From contig CAJVXP010000023.1 of assembly GCA_913009685.1 (NCBI GenBank), forward strand, positions 1 through 36,373: a DNA stretch of 36,373 bases, in the 5' to 3' direction. Position 1 is the stretch's first letter. Every line of letters begins with the position of its first letter. Positions 16,074-23,652 of the stretch are shown piece by piece. Both the position numbers and the translations under genes were made by a program. The notes below the pieces were generated by a model. That model was given only the letters and a program-made list of their open reading frames with translations. It searched no databases and had not been told where the DNA came from. This stretch comes from an uncultured Bacteroidota bacterium (GTDB taxonomy: Bacteria > Bacteroidota > Bacteroidia > Bacteroidales > F082).

Positions 16074-16661
16074 TTAAAACCGGTAGCCGATCCGTAATAA
16101 AATATTAGGCATCCAATCGCTGCCTTCTGTGGTGGAAGAGTTTTTACCCTTAAGATAAAATCTGTATCCATAACCAACACCAACTTCGTAATTAAAATGT
16201 TTCCCAATATTTCGCCGCATGCCCCACATAGGCGTAATCCACAGCTGTCTTCGCACCCATTCGTATGGGGAATTGGATATGACAAACCAGTTGGGAAGAT
16301 AACTGGTTTGCAGCGAAATAAAATTTCCGCTGTTTCCGTCAATTCTTCTGGATTTGTCCTTTCGTTTATTCAAATTATAATACCATCGGGGTTCAACCAC
16401 AAACATCGGGGCCATTAAAAAAATTGTTTTAGTAAACGAATCACCCGGGATTATACTACTTTCGAAACCTATTTCACTCCGAAGAGCAAATTGATTTGAT
16501 ATCCGAAATTCATTGTGAACCCAGATACCGAGAAAACCAATTTGAACTCCAAAAATTGAACGTTCCACACTGGCTTTTGACGCATTGGTTTTTGTTTGTG
16601 TCTGTGCATTTGCTGTTAATGCAATACTGAAAATAATAAATGCTAAAAACAGTTTCTTCAT
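16074..16661 (-). CDS. hypothetical secreted protein, probably outer-membrane beta-barrel
   Basis: I do not recognise a family. The 195-residue protein has a clean signal peptide (MKKLFLAFIIFSIALTANAQ) and then alternating polar/aromatic strands such as FISLQTSYLPNWFVIS, LWITPMWGMRR and EVGVGYGYRFYL. It ends LLRIGYRF; a C-terminal aromatic is typical of beta-barrel outer-membrane proteins. The size suggests about eight strands. A similar-sized but not obviously homologous predicted barrel protein lies 139 bases upstream on the same strand, with a REP-like palindrome pair between them. Function is unknown. Confidence 0.7.
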   Translation of the reverse strand: MKKLFLAFIIFSIALTANAQTQTKTNASKASVERSIFGVQIGFLGIWVHNEFRISNQFALRSEIGFESSIIPGDSFTKTIFLMAPMFVVEPRWYYNLNKRKDKSRRIDGNSGNFISLQTSYLPNWFVISNSPYEWVRRQLWITPMWGMRRNIGKHFNYEVGVGYGYRFYLKGKNSSTTEGSDWMPNILLRIGYRF

Positions 16662-16703
16662 AATCTTTAACTTCCGTTTTAAAATATTAATACTTTTTCT
16701 TTC

Positions 16704-16750
16704 CCATGAATAAATTCATGGTCAATTTGTTGAGTCGTCCCTACGGGACT
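16704..16750. repeat. REP-like composite of two palindromes
   Basis: A perfect 8-bp inverted repeat CCATGAAT-AA-ATTCATGG (16704-16721) is followed 15 bases later by GTCCC-TAC-GGGAC (16737-16749) in the context AGTCGTCCCTACGGGACT. The pair sits between two secreted-protein genes. I recall very similar GTCCCTACGGGAC elements scattered through Bacteroidota genomes, which suggests a REP family. Confidence 0.6.
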
Positions 16751-16800
16751 TTTTCCATTTAAGAACCATATTTATTCTGACAAAGCCTGTTTGAGAACGA

Positions 16801-17382
16801 TTATTTGAACCGCAAACCCAGTTTATACACGATGCCCACAAATTCGGGATAAATGTAAAATCCGTTGGCTTTTATGGCAATGGTATTGACCAGATTTTTC
16901 CGTTTGCCCCAGCTAAATTCCAAATCGGTATAATAACCCAGCGTCCGGATGTATTCGTTATTGAACCTTTCATTGGTCACATTGCCGTTTTCATCGTATT
17001 GCCTCATTTCCGCATAGGTACTGTTACCGAATTCACCGGAAGGACCAACATTAATAGTGATTTCAATTTTGCTGTTCTTTACAATAGAATAAAACAAACC
17101 ACATTCTACAAACACTGCCGAGTAGCTTGTAAAACCGTTTACCTCTTCATCGTTCAGCCCCAGCGACTGGAAATAATTCACCCGCGGATTGACCCCGAAC
17201 CGGTTAAGCAAATATATCTTCAGGTCGTTGGTAACATTCAGCCCAAAATTTCCTATGTTATTTTCATTCCCAATGCCCAAACCGAAAGAATAAATTTTTT
17301 CCTTTGCTTTTTGGGGTTCCTGTGAAAAAGCAGAAAACGATACAAACAACAATACAAACGAAAATAAAACAAGTTTTTTCAT
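16801..17382 (-). CDS. hypothetical secreted protein, probable outer-membrane beta-barrel
   Basis: This 193-residue protein has a signal peptide (MKKLVLFSFVLLFVSFSAFS-Q) and a run of amphipathic strands: YSFGLGIGNENNIGNFGLN, LKIYLLNRFGVNPRVNYF, AVFVECGLFYSIV and LGYYTDLEFSW. It ends YKLGLRFK with an aromatic near the terminus, consistent with an outer-membrane barrel. Motifs do not point to a named family. It has no consensus promoter nearby; the region upstream (17383-18142) is gene-free. Confidence 0.7.
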   Translation of the reverse strand: MKKLVLFSFVLLFVSFSAFSQEPQKAKEKIYSFGLGIGNENNIGNFGLNVTNDLKIYLLNRFGVNPRVNYFQSLGLNDEEVNGFTSYSAVFVECGLFYSIVKNSKIEITINVGPSGEFGNSTYAEMRQYDENGNVTNERFNNEYIRTLGYYTDLEFSWGKRKNLVNTIAIKANGFYIYPEFVGIVYKLGLRFK

Positions 17383-17641
17383 AACGATAATTTTATTGTT
17401 TAAACATTTAAAATATTTGTAATCTACTGAAATTCATTTCGATAAAAAAGAACGTACACCTCCTAATTGAAAAAATTTTCAATTATTTTCAAATGGTTTT
17501 GGTTGATGCTATCAGCAGCGTTGGTTGGGGCGTTGTCGATTCTTTTGCAAAAGAAAAACAAAAAAACAAAAAAACAAAATTTTGTTTGAAATTTAACTTA
17601 TGAAAATTTTTTGCATGTAATGAATAATACCGATTAAACAT

Positions 17642-17695
17642 TCCCGATGTGTCGGGATCGCATATCTTCACTCCCTGCCCGTCCGGCAGGCGGGC
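17642..17695. repeat. two adjacent short palindromes (REP-like)
   Basis: TCCCGA-TGTG-TCGGGA (17642-17657) is a perfect 6-bp hairpin. Downstream, CCTGCC-CGTCC-GGCAGG (17674-17690) can fold, or alternatively GCCCG/CGGGC (17677-17681 with 17691-17695). The G/C-rich palindromes stand out from the AT-rich surroundings. Confidence 0.55.
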
Positions 17696-17735
17696 GTTCA
17701 ATCTGCTCCTTTTGCTGTAATATCGGCATTAACCA

Positions 17736-17777
17736 TTGTAATAAGCAAAATGACTTATCGGTCATTTTGTTATACAA
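17736..17777. repeat. 17-pair hairpin with two bulges
   Basis: TTGTA-TAA-CAAAATGAC on the left (17736-17754, with extra A at 17741 and G at 17745) pairs with GTCATTTTG-TTA-TACAA (17761-17777). The loop is TTATCG. The asymmetric single-base bulges in an otherwise perfect stem are unlike a terminator, and there is no adjacent T tract. Confidence 0.65.
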
Positions 17778-18091
17778 ATAGTATAAAAGGTTCAATTTTA
17801 TCGTATTAGCGTTGAAAAAAAAATTAAAGGGCTGCTGACGGGAAAAGGGTGAGTTGACCTTTCGGGTGGCCTTGCTCCCGGAAGGTCGGACATTGCTGTT
17901 TCATCTTTGACAGGCAAATCCTCTTTGCTTTGACCTTTGAAGCCCCAACCGACTTGAAAGGGCAACCGCTTCCGTTTCATTTTCGGTTTCGTTGGATATA
18001 AATGGAAAGAAACAAAAAATCAATTTCCACGAATATATCTGTTGTATATTGAAAATGGAAGAATATGGATTCAGATTCCATATTTCTCCAT

Positions 18092-18120
18092 AAAAAAACG
18101 CCCATAGAGAACTACGGGCG
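18092..18120 (-). terminator. intrinsic terminator of the M24 aminopeptidase gene
   Basis: Read on the reverse strand, CGCCCGTAG-TTCT-CTATGGGCG forms a 9-bp stem (one G-U) followed by seven T's. It begins about 22 bases after the stop of the aminopeptidase gene. Confidence 0.85.
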
Positions 18121-18142
18121 CTGAAATTCCTATAAGGAAAAA

Positions 18143-19564
18143 TTAAACAAATCCTTCTCTTTTAATCCACTCGCGTGGTTCAGCCATAGTTTTCTCCACC
18201 TCGGCTATGGTTTTCGGGATAGGTTTTCCAAGTACACGGCAACTATCGGCGGTAACGAGAATATCGTCTTCGATACGAATACCGCCAAAGTCTTTGTAGG
18301 TTTCCAGTTTGTCGTAATTAACAAAGTCAAAGTACTTGCCTTCGCTGCGGAATTTATCTATCAAATCAGGAATAAAATAAATGCCCGGCTCAACAGTCAG
18401 CACAAATCCCGGTTTCAACTTTTTGGCGAGACGCAGGTAAGCGGTGCCAAACTCACCGGAACGGCTGACGGTTTCGTCATAGCCCACGAAATCTTCGCCA
18501 AGTCCTTCCATGTCGTGTACATCCAGTCCCATCATGTGGCCCAGTCCGTGAGGCAAAAACAAAGTGTGCGCACCGGCCTGTACGGCAGCTTCGGTATCGC
18601 CTTTCATCAGCCCGGCTGCTTTCAGCCCATCCACAATGGTGCGGGCGGCAAGAAAATGAATATCCTTGTAAGGCACTCCCGGCTTTATAGCCTTGATGGC
18701 ATTCATGTTAGCATCCAGAACGATTTGGTAAATTTCGGCCTGCCGTGCATTGAATTTTCCGCCCACGGGAACCGTCCGCGTGATGTCGCTGGCATAATGC
18801 AAGGCCGTTTCGGAGCCGGCATCCGTCACCATCATCCTCCCCTCTTTCAGCACGTTGTGATGGCTGTGGTTGTGCAGCGTTTGCCCGTCAACGCTCAAAA
18901 TAACGGGGAATGAAATGGGACCGGTCAGCGCCAGAGAAATGCCTTCGATAGTACCGGCGATGTCCTGTTCCACCATGCCTGGCACAGCCATTTTCATGGA
19001 AGTGGTGTGCATATAATAAGCTGTCAGGAGTGCCTTTTCTATTTCGGCGATTTCGTAATCGTCCTTGATCTCTCGCAACCTGACTATCGCTTTGATTAAA
19101 TCAACTGAAGCAGCCGGTTTTACTTCCGCATTGGGAATATTGAGAAGAGCCGACAGTTCTATAACCGTTTCCCCGCGATAGGGCGGCAAAAAATGAATGC
19201 TCCGCCCTTCACCGGTGGCCTTTCTTATGAAGCCTGCAAGATCGTTGTAAGGAAAACTATTTTCAACATCAACCTGTGTAGCAAGGTCTTTGACCAACGG
19301 CTGAACTCCCATCCAGATAATGTCGTCAATGTCCACATCATTTCCGAAAATATAGTCTTTGTTGTTGTCCACGTCAATGACACCGGCAAATCCGGGGTTA
19401 TCCAGTCCGAAGAAATAGGAGAAGTTGCTGTCCTGACGGAAATGATATTGGTTGGCCGGATAATTGAAAGCGGCATCCACATTCCCCAAAAACAGGGCAA
19501 TTCCCGATTTCAACTCTTTTTTCAGACGGTCGCGTCTGCCGGTATAAATTGATTTATCAAACAT
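18143..19564 (-). CDS. pepP: Xaa-Pro aminopeptidase (aminopeptidase P, M24B)
   Basis: This metallopeptidase removes an N-terminal residue before proline and is cytosolic (no signal peptide). The 473-residue protein has the N-terminal creatinase-like domain (~1-170; YFFGLDNPGFAGVIDV) and the pita-bread M24 domain. All five dimetal ligands can be placed: Asp in MVTDAGSE, Asp in ASDITRTVPV, His in HGLGHMMGLDVHD, Glu in TVEPGIYF and Glu in GIRIEDDILV. The ATG at 19564 fits the usual start (MFDKSIYTGRRDRLKK). It is followed by a good terminator and preceded by a cluster of REP-like palindromes, so it is likely monocistronic. Confidence 0.92.
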   Translation of the reverse strand: MFDKSIYTGRRDRLKKELKSGIALFLGNVDAAFNYPANQYHFRQDSNFSYFFGLDNPGFAGVIDVDNNKDYIFGNDVDIDDIIWMGVQPLVKDLATQVDVENSFPYNDLAGFIRKATGEGRSIHFLPPYRGETVIELSALLNIPNAEVKPAASVDLIKAIVRLREIKDDYEIAEIEKALLTAYYMHTTSMKMAVPGMVEQDIAGTIEGISLALTGPISFPVILSVDGQTLHNHSHHNVLKEGRMMVTDAGSETALHYASDITRTVPVGGKFNARQAEIYQIVLDANMNAIKAIKPGVPYKDIHFLAARTIVDGLKAAGLMKGDTEAAVQAGAHTLFLPHGLGHMMGLDVHDMEGLGEDFVGYDETVSRSGEFGTAYLRLAKKLKPGFVLTVEPGIYFIPDLIDKFRSEGKYFDFVNYDKLETYKDFGGIRIEDDILVTADSCRVLGKPIPKTIAEVEKTMAEPREWIKREGFV

Positions 19565-19595
19565 AGTTTTTAATTTTTGAATTGTTTTTACGGGG

Positions 19596-19701
19596 TAAAA
19601 TTACGGAATTTTATGTAGTTCAAGCGGGCGCTTGAACTACCGAATGTTAAAAACTAAAGGATTTTAAATCCGTTAGTCTGAAGGGTCAGGATTGCAAATC
19701 C
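19596..19701. repeat. cluster of four palindromes (REP-like)
   Basis: In 106 bases there are TAAAATT-acgg-AATTTTA (19596-19613), an 11-bp perfect inverted repeat GTAGTTCAAGC-GGGC-GCTTGAACTAC (19615-19640), GGATTT-T-AAATCC (19659-19671) and GGATT-GCA-AATCC (19689-19701). None has a T tract. The GGATTnnnAATCC palindromes resemble dispersed elements I remember from other Bacteroidota genomes. Confidence 0.65.
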
Positions 19702-19767
19702 CGACCAGCGGCGCAATTGGCGAAGGCTGGGGCGTGGGAATTGACGTGGTAGAGAAAGTGTGTCCGC

Positions 19768-21114
19768 TTATTTATAATTTCGGAAAATCCTGCCCATTTC
19801 AGTCATCAATTCCGGATAAAGTTTTCGGGCTTTTTGGAGCATCGGGTCTTTTCTGATATTCCTGTTCACGTAACGCCATCCGAAAACAAACTTCCTGAAA
19901 AGTTTGGTGTAATTCCATGCTATGGCCGCCGACAGAGGAAGACTCACAAAATAGGCCAGCGTTAACCATGGCTTATGAAACAATAGAAAAACCACAAGAG
20001 TTTGTATCAGATAAAAGAGGGGGAAAAACAGAGAACTTAGAGCAAACTTAACAGAGCTGCGAAACTGCGGATCCTTGATTTTTCCGGGATAGAGTGTGGT
20101 AATGAGCCAGGGAAAAAGATTATTGATATAGCCGTATAGAAACAGTGGTAACGTAACCAAAAGCAGCAGTTTTTTACCCAACAGGGAGAGAGCTGTAACA
20201 GGTTTTGTATCCTGTAGTTTCATATTTCTCAGCAGGTTAACGTGTTCTTTCACGCTGTCAGCCAGTTTCTCCATGGCTTCGGGTTCTTTTGTTTCAAACC
20301 GGTTCAATCGTGCAATAATTTCCTTTTCCGCTTTAAACCTGTCGTAAAGAGCGGAAGAATCCAACGCCATTTGCCGGCAGGCTTCCTCACAATAAGCTTT
20401 CCTTAAAAAGTCATAAGCATCATAAAAAGGACTATCGATGTGAATCATTAGCGGTTTCAATCGCCCGGCCAGTTTTGCCTTGATCAGATTATAAGCTTGT
20501 GCCGGATGCGTCCGGTAAGCTGCATAAAATTCTGAAACAGGAAAAGCATCGCCAAAAATCACCAGAATGTCAGAACGAACATCCTCATAATTACTGTAAT
20601 TTATTCCTACGGGAACAATCTTTATATTTAGCGAAAATCCGGAAGCTTCCTCCGCCTGAAAAGCAATGCGGGCAAAGCCTTTTTTCAATGCGCGCAACTG
20701 CCGAAACCCGGCATGATTACCTTCGGGAAGAATGACAAAGCCATTTCTGTTCCGGATAATATCCAGCGTTTTTTTAAAAATCATCTCATTCTTCCTGAGC
20801 GACTCATAACCATCGCGAATACGGTACACCGGAAGAATTTTCAAAAAATAAAGCAGCCTGGCGATGAATTTATTCTTAAAAATATCGGAGCGGGCGACAA
20901 AAACAAACTGGTTTTCAAAGGAAAACTCAACAGCAAGTGCATCCATCAGTGCATTTTGGTGATTGGGAGTAAAAACAAGATGGTCTTGCAAAGGAACCTT
21001 TTCACGGTGGACATAGACGACTTTTCTATAGAAAATCTTATTGTGCCAAAACTGCATCCAGGCTTTTAAAGCAGAAAACCGAAAGGAATGCTTCTCAATA
21101 TTTTCAACGCCCAT
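19768..21114 (-). CDS. PlsC-like glycerophospholipid acyltransferase with C-terminal membrane segments
   Basis: This probably acylates glycerol-3-phosphate or lysophosphatidate in phospholipid synthesis at the inner membrane. The 448-residue protein has an N-terminal acyltransferase domain with block I PNHQNALMDAL, where catalytic His52 and Asp58 are separated by five residues (HX5D), not the HX4D of E. coli PlsC. Block III is VILPEGNHAGFRQ. The HX5D spacing occurs in yeast Sct1-like and many Bacteroidota enzymes, so I take it as functional. A helical middle (KHVNLLRNMKLQD) leads to three or four hydrophobic segments from ~300 onward. The start ATG is one base after the stop of the upstream transporter gene, indicating one operon with coupled translation. 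Confidence 0.8.
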   Translation of the reverse strand: MGVENIEKHSFRFSALKAWMQFWHNKIFYRKVVYVHREKVPLQDHLVFTPNHQNALMDALAVEFSFENQFVFVARSDIFKNKFIARLLYFLKILPVYRIRDGYESLRKNEMIFKKTLDIIRNRNGFVILPEGNHAGFRQLRALKKGFARIAFQAEEASGFSLNIKIVPVGINYSNYEDVRSDILVIFGDAFPVSEFYAAYRTHPAQAYNLIKAKLAGRLKPLMIHIDSPFYDAYDFLRKAYCEEACRQMALDSSALYDRFKAEKEIIARLNRFETKEPEAMEKLADSVKEHVNLLRNMKLQDTKPVTALSLLGKKLLLLVTLPLFLYGYINNLFPWLITTLYPGKIKDPQFRSSVKFALSSLFFPLFYLIQTLVVFLLFHKPWLTLAYFVSLPLSAAIAWNYTKLFRKFVFGWRYVNRNIRKDPMLQKARKLYPELMTEMGRIFRNYK

Positions 21115-21115
21115 A

Positions 21116-22093
21116 TTACTGATTCTTTAGCAGTGACTTTAGATTAAAGCTTATTTTAGGTTTATTCCATATCCCCGCCAGGGTAAGTCCGGCCACAATA
21201 TGCCATATGCCCCACCAGGCTGCGATAATAGCCATACCGCCAAGTTCCATATCCGGAGGAAAAATTTTAGGATTAAATATCAGAACCAATGCAAGTCCTG
21301 AATTTTGGATGCCTGTTTCAATGGAAATGGTCCGCCGGTCAATAGCAGGCCGCTTAAAAACCCTTGCCATATAATATCCGGACATAAACGCCAATGCGTT
21401 TTGAACCAATACAATGAGAAAAATATATTTAATAACGATGAGAAAAAAGCTGAAATTCTTCCAGAAAGCAATCACGACAATCGCAACAAAAAGCAAAATA
21501 GAAAAACGCTTAATAGGTTTGGTAATTTTCTTGGTAAAATCGGGCCATTTTGTGTTAACAAAGATGCCCGTAACCAAAGGAATTCCCAGAATTAAAAAGA
21601 CGGTCTGAAACATTTGAAGCATATCAATATGCAAAGGACGAACCAGTTGCACCGCATTGGAATGCGCCAGAAAACGGGTGTATAGATTTCCCCATAAAGC
21701 AAAGTTCAGCGGGGTCATAAATACCGCTGCCAGCGTTGCTATAGCTGTCAGGCTCACCGACAAAGCCACATTCGCCTTTGCCAGCGAAGATATAAAATTA
21801 GATATATTTCCTCCCGGACAGGCAGCCACCAATATCATGCCCAAAGCGATAGTCGGCGTAATAAAATCTTTTAATAAAACAGTAAGGACAAAGGTCATAA
21901 AAGGCAATACAAAAAACTGGGAAAGCACCCCCACAATGGCAGAAACGGGATTCAACAATAATTTTTTAAAATGCTCTAATTTTATCTCCAGTGCCACACC
22001 AAACATAACAAATGCTAAAGCGACATTGAGCGCCTGAAGCCCTCCGGAACTGAAATTCAAACGAATATGATCAAACGCCTCTAATGTATTCAT
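21116..22093 (-). CDS. bile acid:sodium symporter family (BASS) transporter
   Basis: This inner-membrane Na+-coupled organic-anion transporter of the SBF/BASS family has 325 residues from the ATG at 22093, with about nine or ten hydrophobic segments. Family marks are ALNVALAFVMFGVALEIK near the N-terminus, LVAACPGGNISNFISSLAKA in the Na+-binding crossover region, and ETGIQNSGLALVLI later. Bacterial members carry keto acids, pantoate or similar anions; the substrate cannot be predicted here. A TTG codon three positions upstream is less likely as start. It is the first gene of a two-gene unit with the acyltransferase (1-base gap). Confidence 0.88.
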   Translation of the reverse strand: MNTLEAFDHIRLNFSSGGLQALNVALAFVMFGVALEIKLEHFKKLLLNPVSAIVGVLSQFFVLPFMTFVLTVLLKDFITPTIALGMILVAACPGGNISNFISSLAKANVALSVSLTAIATLAAVFMTPLNFALWGNLYTRFLAHSNAVQLVRPLHIDMLQMFQTVFLILGIPLVTGIFVNTKWPDFTKKITKPIKRFSILLFVAIVVIAFWKNFSFFLIVIKYIFLIVLVQNALAFMSGYYMARVFKRPAIDRRTISIETGIQNSGLALVLIFNPKIFPPDMELGGMAIIAAWWGIWHIVAGLTLAGIWNKPKISFNLKSLLKNQ

Positions 22094-22198
22094 AAAAACC
22101 AATTATTTTCTGCTTGCATAGGTACATATATTTTTGGGACTAACAAGGTTCTTCTTTTACGATACTTTCATTTTCGGAATCATCAGCACCCACAATTC

Positions 22199-23464
22199 TC
22201 AATGTGCATTTATTTGCTGCATACCAACCAACCTGTCGTATTCAGGCATTATGTTATGATAGTAAACATAGATAGTGTAAGTATTCCGGGTATCCCAAAA
22301 GTTTCCCTCGATGAGGGTTATATCAGCCTGCTGACTTCCGGCCGGCAATACAGCATACCAGTACTCGTAATATCCCTGCTTCAGCAACAGGTTCCCCTCG
22401 TATTGGTGTTGTTGCGGATTGTAGGTCAGTTTGTTTTTATTGCTAAGCTGCCAATTGGTAAGCTGACCTAAAATGTAAACGCCTGCATTTTTAATTTCCG
22501 GCATCTTCAGATGAAAATAAACAATGGCGTAGTCGCCTTCTGTATTTGGATTCTGGTCGCTGCGCGCAGCAATAAGCATTTTGCCGTGAATATCCTTATA
22601 GGTTTCGTACTGACCGCCGGCACGAGGATAATCCGTATGCAGCATCACTTCATAATAATTTTTCAATTGGATAATTTTCCGGATATATTCCGACTGGTAC
22701 CAGAAACTTTTCATATCGAAATATCTTGGCTCATTGCCCGAGTTAAAGACAATTCCATTAGCAAAATCATACTGCAACTCATTGGGTGTTACAGAAGTAG
22801 GATGAAGATTAAAACAGGCATTGTCCCACCTGCCATTTTGCCGGATGTTCACCTTAAACCGTTGTTCGGGTTCCGCACTAAAAATATCAGGCGTGTTACA
22901 AACAAAATCAATTTGTTGCTTTATCTTAACATAGGCAAGATTTTTTGGATAATAAGGAACCTTGGCGGCAATAGTCACCAACGGTTCCATCACAAAAAAC
23001 CGCCGGGTAATCAACACATTGGTGTCGCCGTCATCATCGAGATAGACTTTCAGAATATAATTTCCCGACAGTTTGGGACGCATATCCGGCTGCGGAAAGT
23101 TAAGCTGATAATGAATATAAGCCGTGAGTGTATTGAAGGAAAATTTATAATGTGTTATGTCTCCCTCCAAATATCCCGTAAGGTAATCTATGGGTTGCAG
23201 GTCGGAGGTCTTCCAGTCAGAGGTGCAATGTATTAATGTGTATTTATAATTTTCCTGTTGGTTGCTTAAATCGTCAAACGAAAGAGTAAGTTGTTCCTGA
23301 GAACCCAATTCAATTACAGGTGCCTGCAACTGGTCGCCTTTGGCATACAGCAGAACGCTTACAATATTATTATCATACACACGGTCGGCATTGGTAACCT
23401 GAGCTACGGCATCAAATGGAATAAAAACCGCCGAAATGAATAAAAAGAGAATAATCTTTGTCAT
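22199..23464 (-). CDS. type IX secretion system plug protein (DUF5103)
   Basis: The protein matches the DUF5103/T9SS-plug family. In Flavobacterium johnsoniae the family member blocks the periplasmic face of the SprA translocon when no substrate is bound. From the ATG at 23464 it has 421 residues: a signal peptide (FLFISAVFIPFDAVAQ), then beta-rich domains. Typical stretches are YTLIHCTSDWKTSDLQ, PQPDMRPKLSGNYILKVY, QSEYIRKIIQ and, in the C-terminal Ig-like domain, VYILGQLTNWQL and GYYEYWYAVLP. The longer 450-residue frame starts in AT-rich leader sequence and is rejected, because a -7 box (23495-23488) lies between. It is divergent from nqrA. Core gliding/T9SS genes are not in the window. 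Confidence 0.85.
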   Translation of the reverse strand: MTKIILFLFISAVFIPFDAVAQVTNADRVYDNNIVSVLLYAKGDQLQAPVIELGSQEQLTLSFDDLSNQQENYKYTLIHCTSDWKTSDLQPIDYLTGYLEGDITHYKFSFNTLTAYIHYQLNFPQPDMRPKLSGNYILKVYLDDDGDTNVLITRRFFVMEPLVTIAAKVPYYPKNLAYVKIKQQIDFVCNTPDIFSAEPEQRFKVNIRQNGRWDNACFNLHPTSVTPNELQYDFANGIVFNSGNEPRYFDMKSFWYQSEYIRKIIQLKNYYEVMLHTDYPRAGGQYETYKDIHGKMLIAARSDQNPNTEGDYAIVYFHLKMPEIKNAGVYILGQLTNWQLSNKNKLTYNPQQHQYEGNLLLKQGYYEYWYAVLPAGSQQADITLIEGNFWDTRNTYTIYVYYHNIMPEYDRLVGMQQINAH

Positions 23465-23487
23465 GGAAATTGCTTGTGTTAAAAAAA

Positions 23488-23495
23488 CAAAAATA
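23488..23495 (-). promoter_or_regulatory. -7 box (TATTTTTG) for the T9SS plug gene
   Basis: This reverse-strand TAnnTTTG box lies 23 bases upstream of the ATG at 23464. The surrounding sequence is AT-rich, so chance matches are possible. Confidence 0.45.
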
Positions 23496-23652
23496 TAATA
23501 TTTTCGCCTAAAAATCAGTCGGATGCGCCTTGAATAAAAAATCTTTTCCAAAAATATTTTCCAATAAAGAATATTTTTTCCCTTATAAAGTAGTGATTTA
23601 TCTGTTAATTATTTAACTTGCGCCCCTCAAAATAACACGAATTCATTAATAT

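Larger units (their letters stand above)
17383..18142. other. 760-bp gene-free region with several hairpins
   Basis: No convincing gene is present. The stretch holds an A/C-rich simple-sequence run (~17545-17580), palindromes at 17642-17657 and 17674-17695, a long bulged hairpin at 17736-17777, a locally G/C-richer block at ~17820-17990, an 8-bp inverted repeat AATATGGA/TCCATATT at 18062-18084, and the pepP terminator. The only short frame in the G/C-rich block (17798-17980, reverse) has no support beyond being open. Confidence 0.6.

Noticed and set aside
16737..16755. GTCCCTACGGGAC plus T run as a forward terminator
   Set aside because: The stem is only 5 bp, no forward gene ends nearby (dtd ends 700 bases upstream), and the REP-like reading fits better.
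17489..17701. 70-codon reverse frame
   Set aside because: It consists largely of simple A/C-run sequence and REP-like palindromes.
22511..23236. 241-codon forward frame
   Set aside because: It is antisense to the T9SS plug gene.
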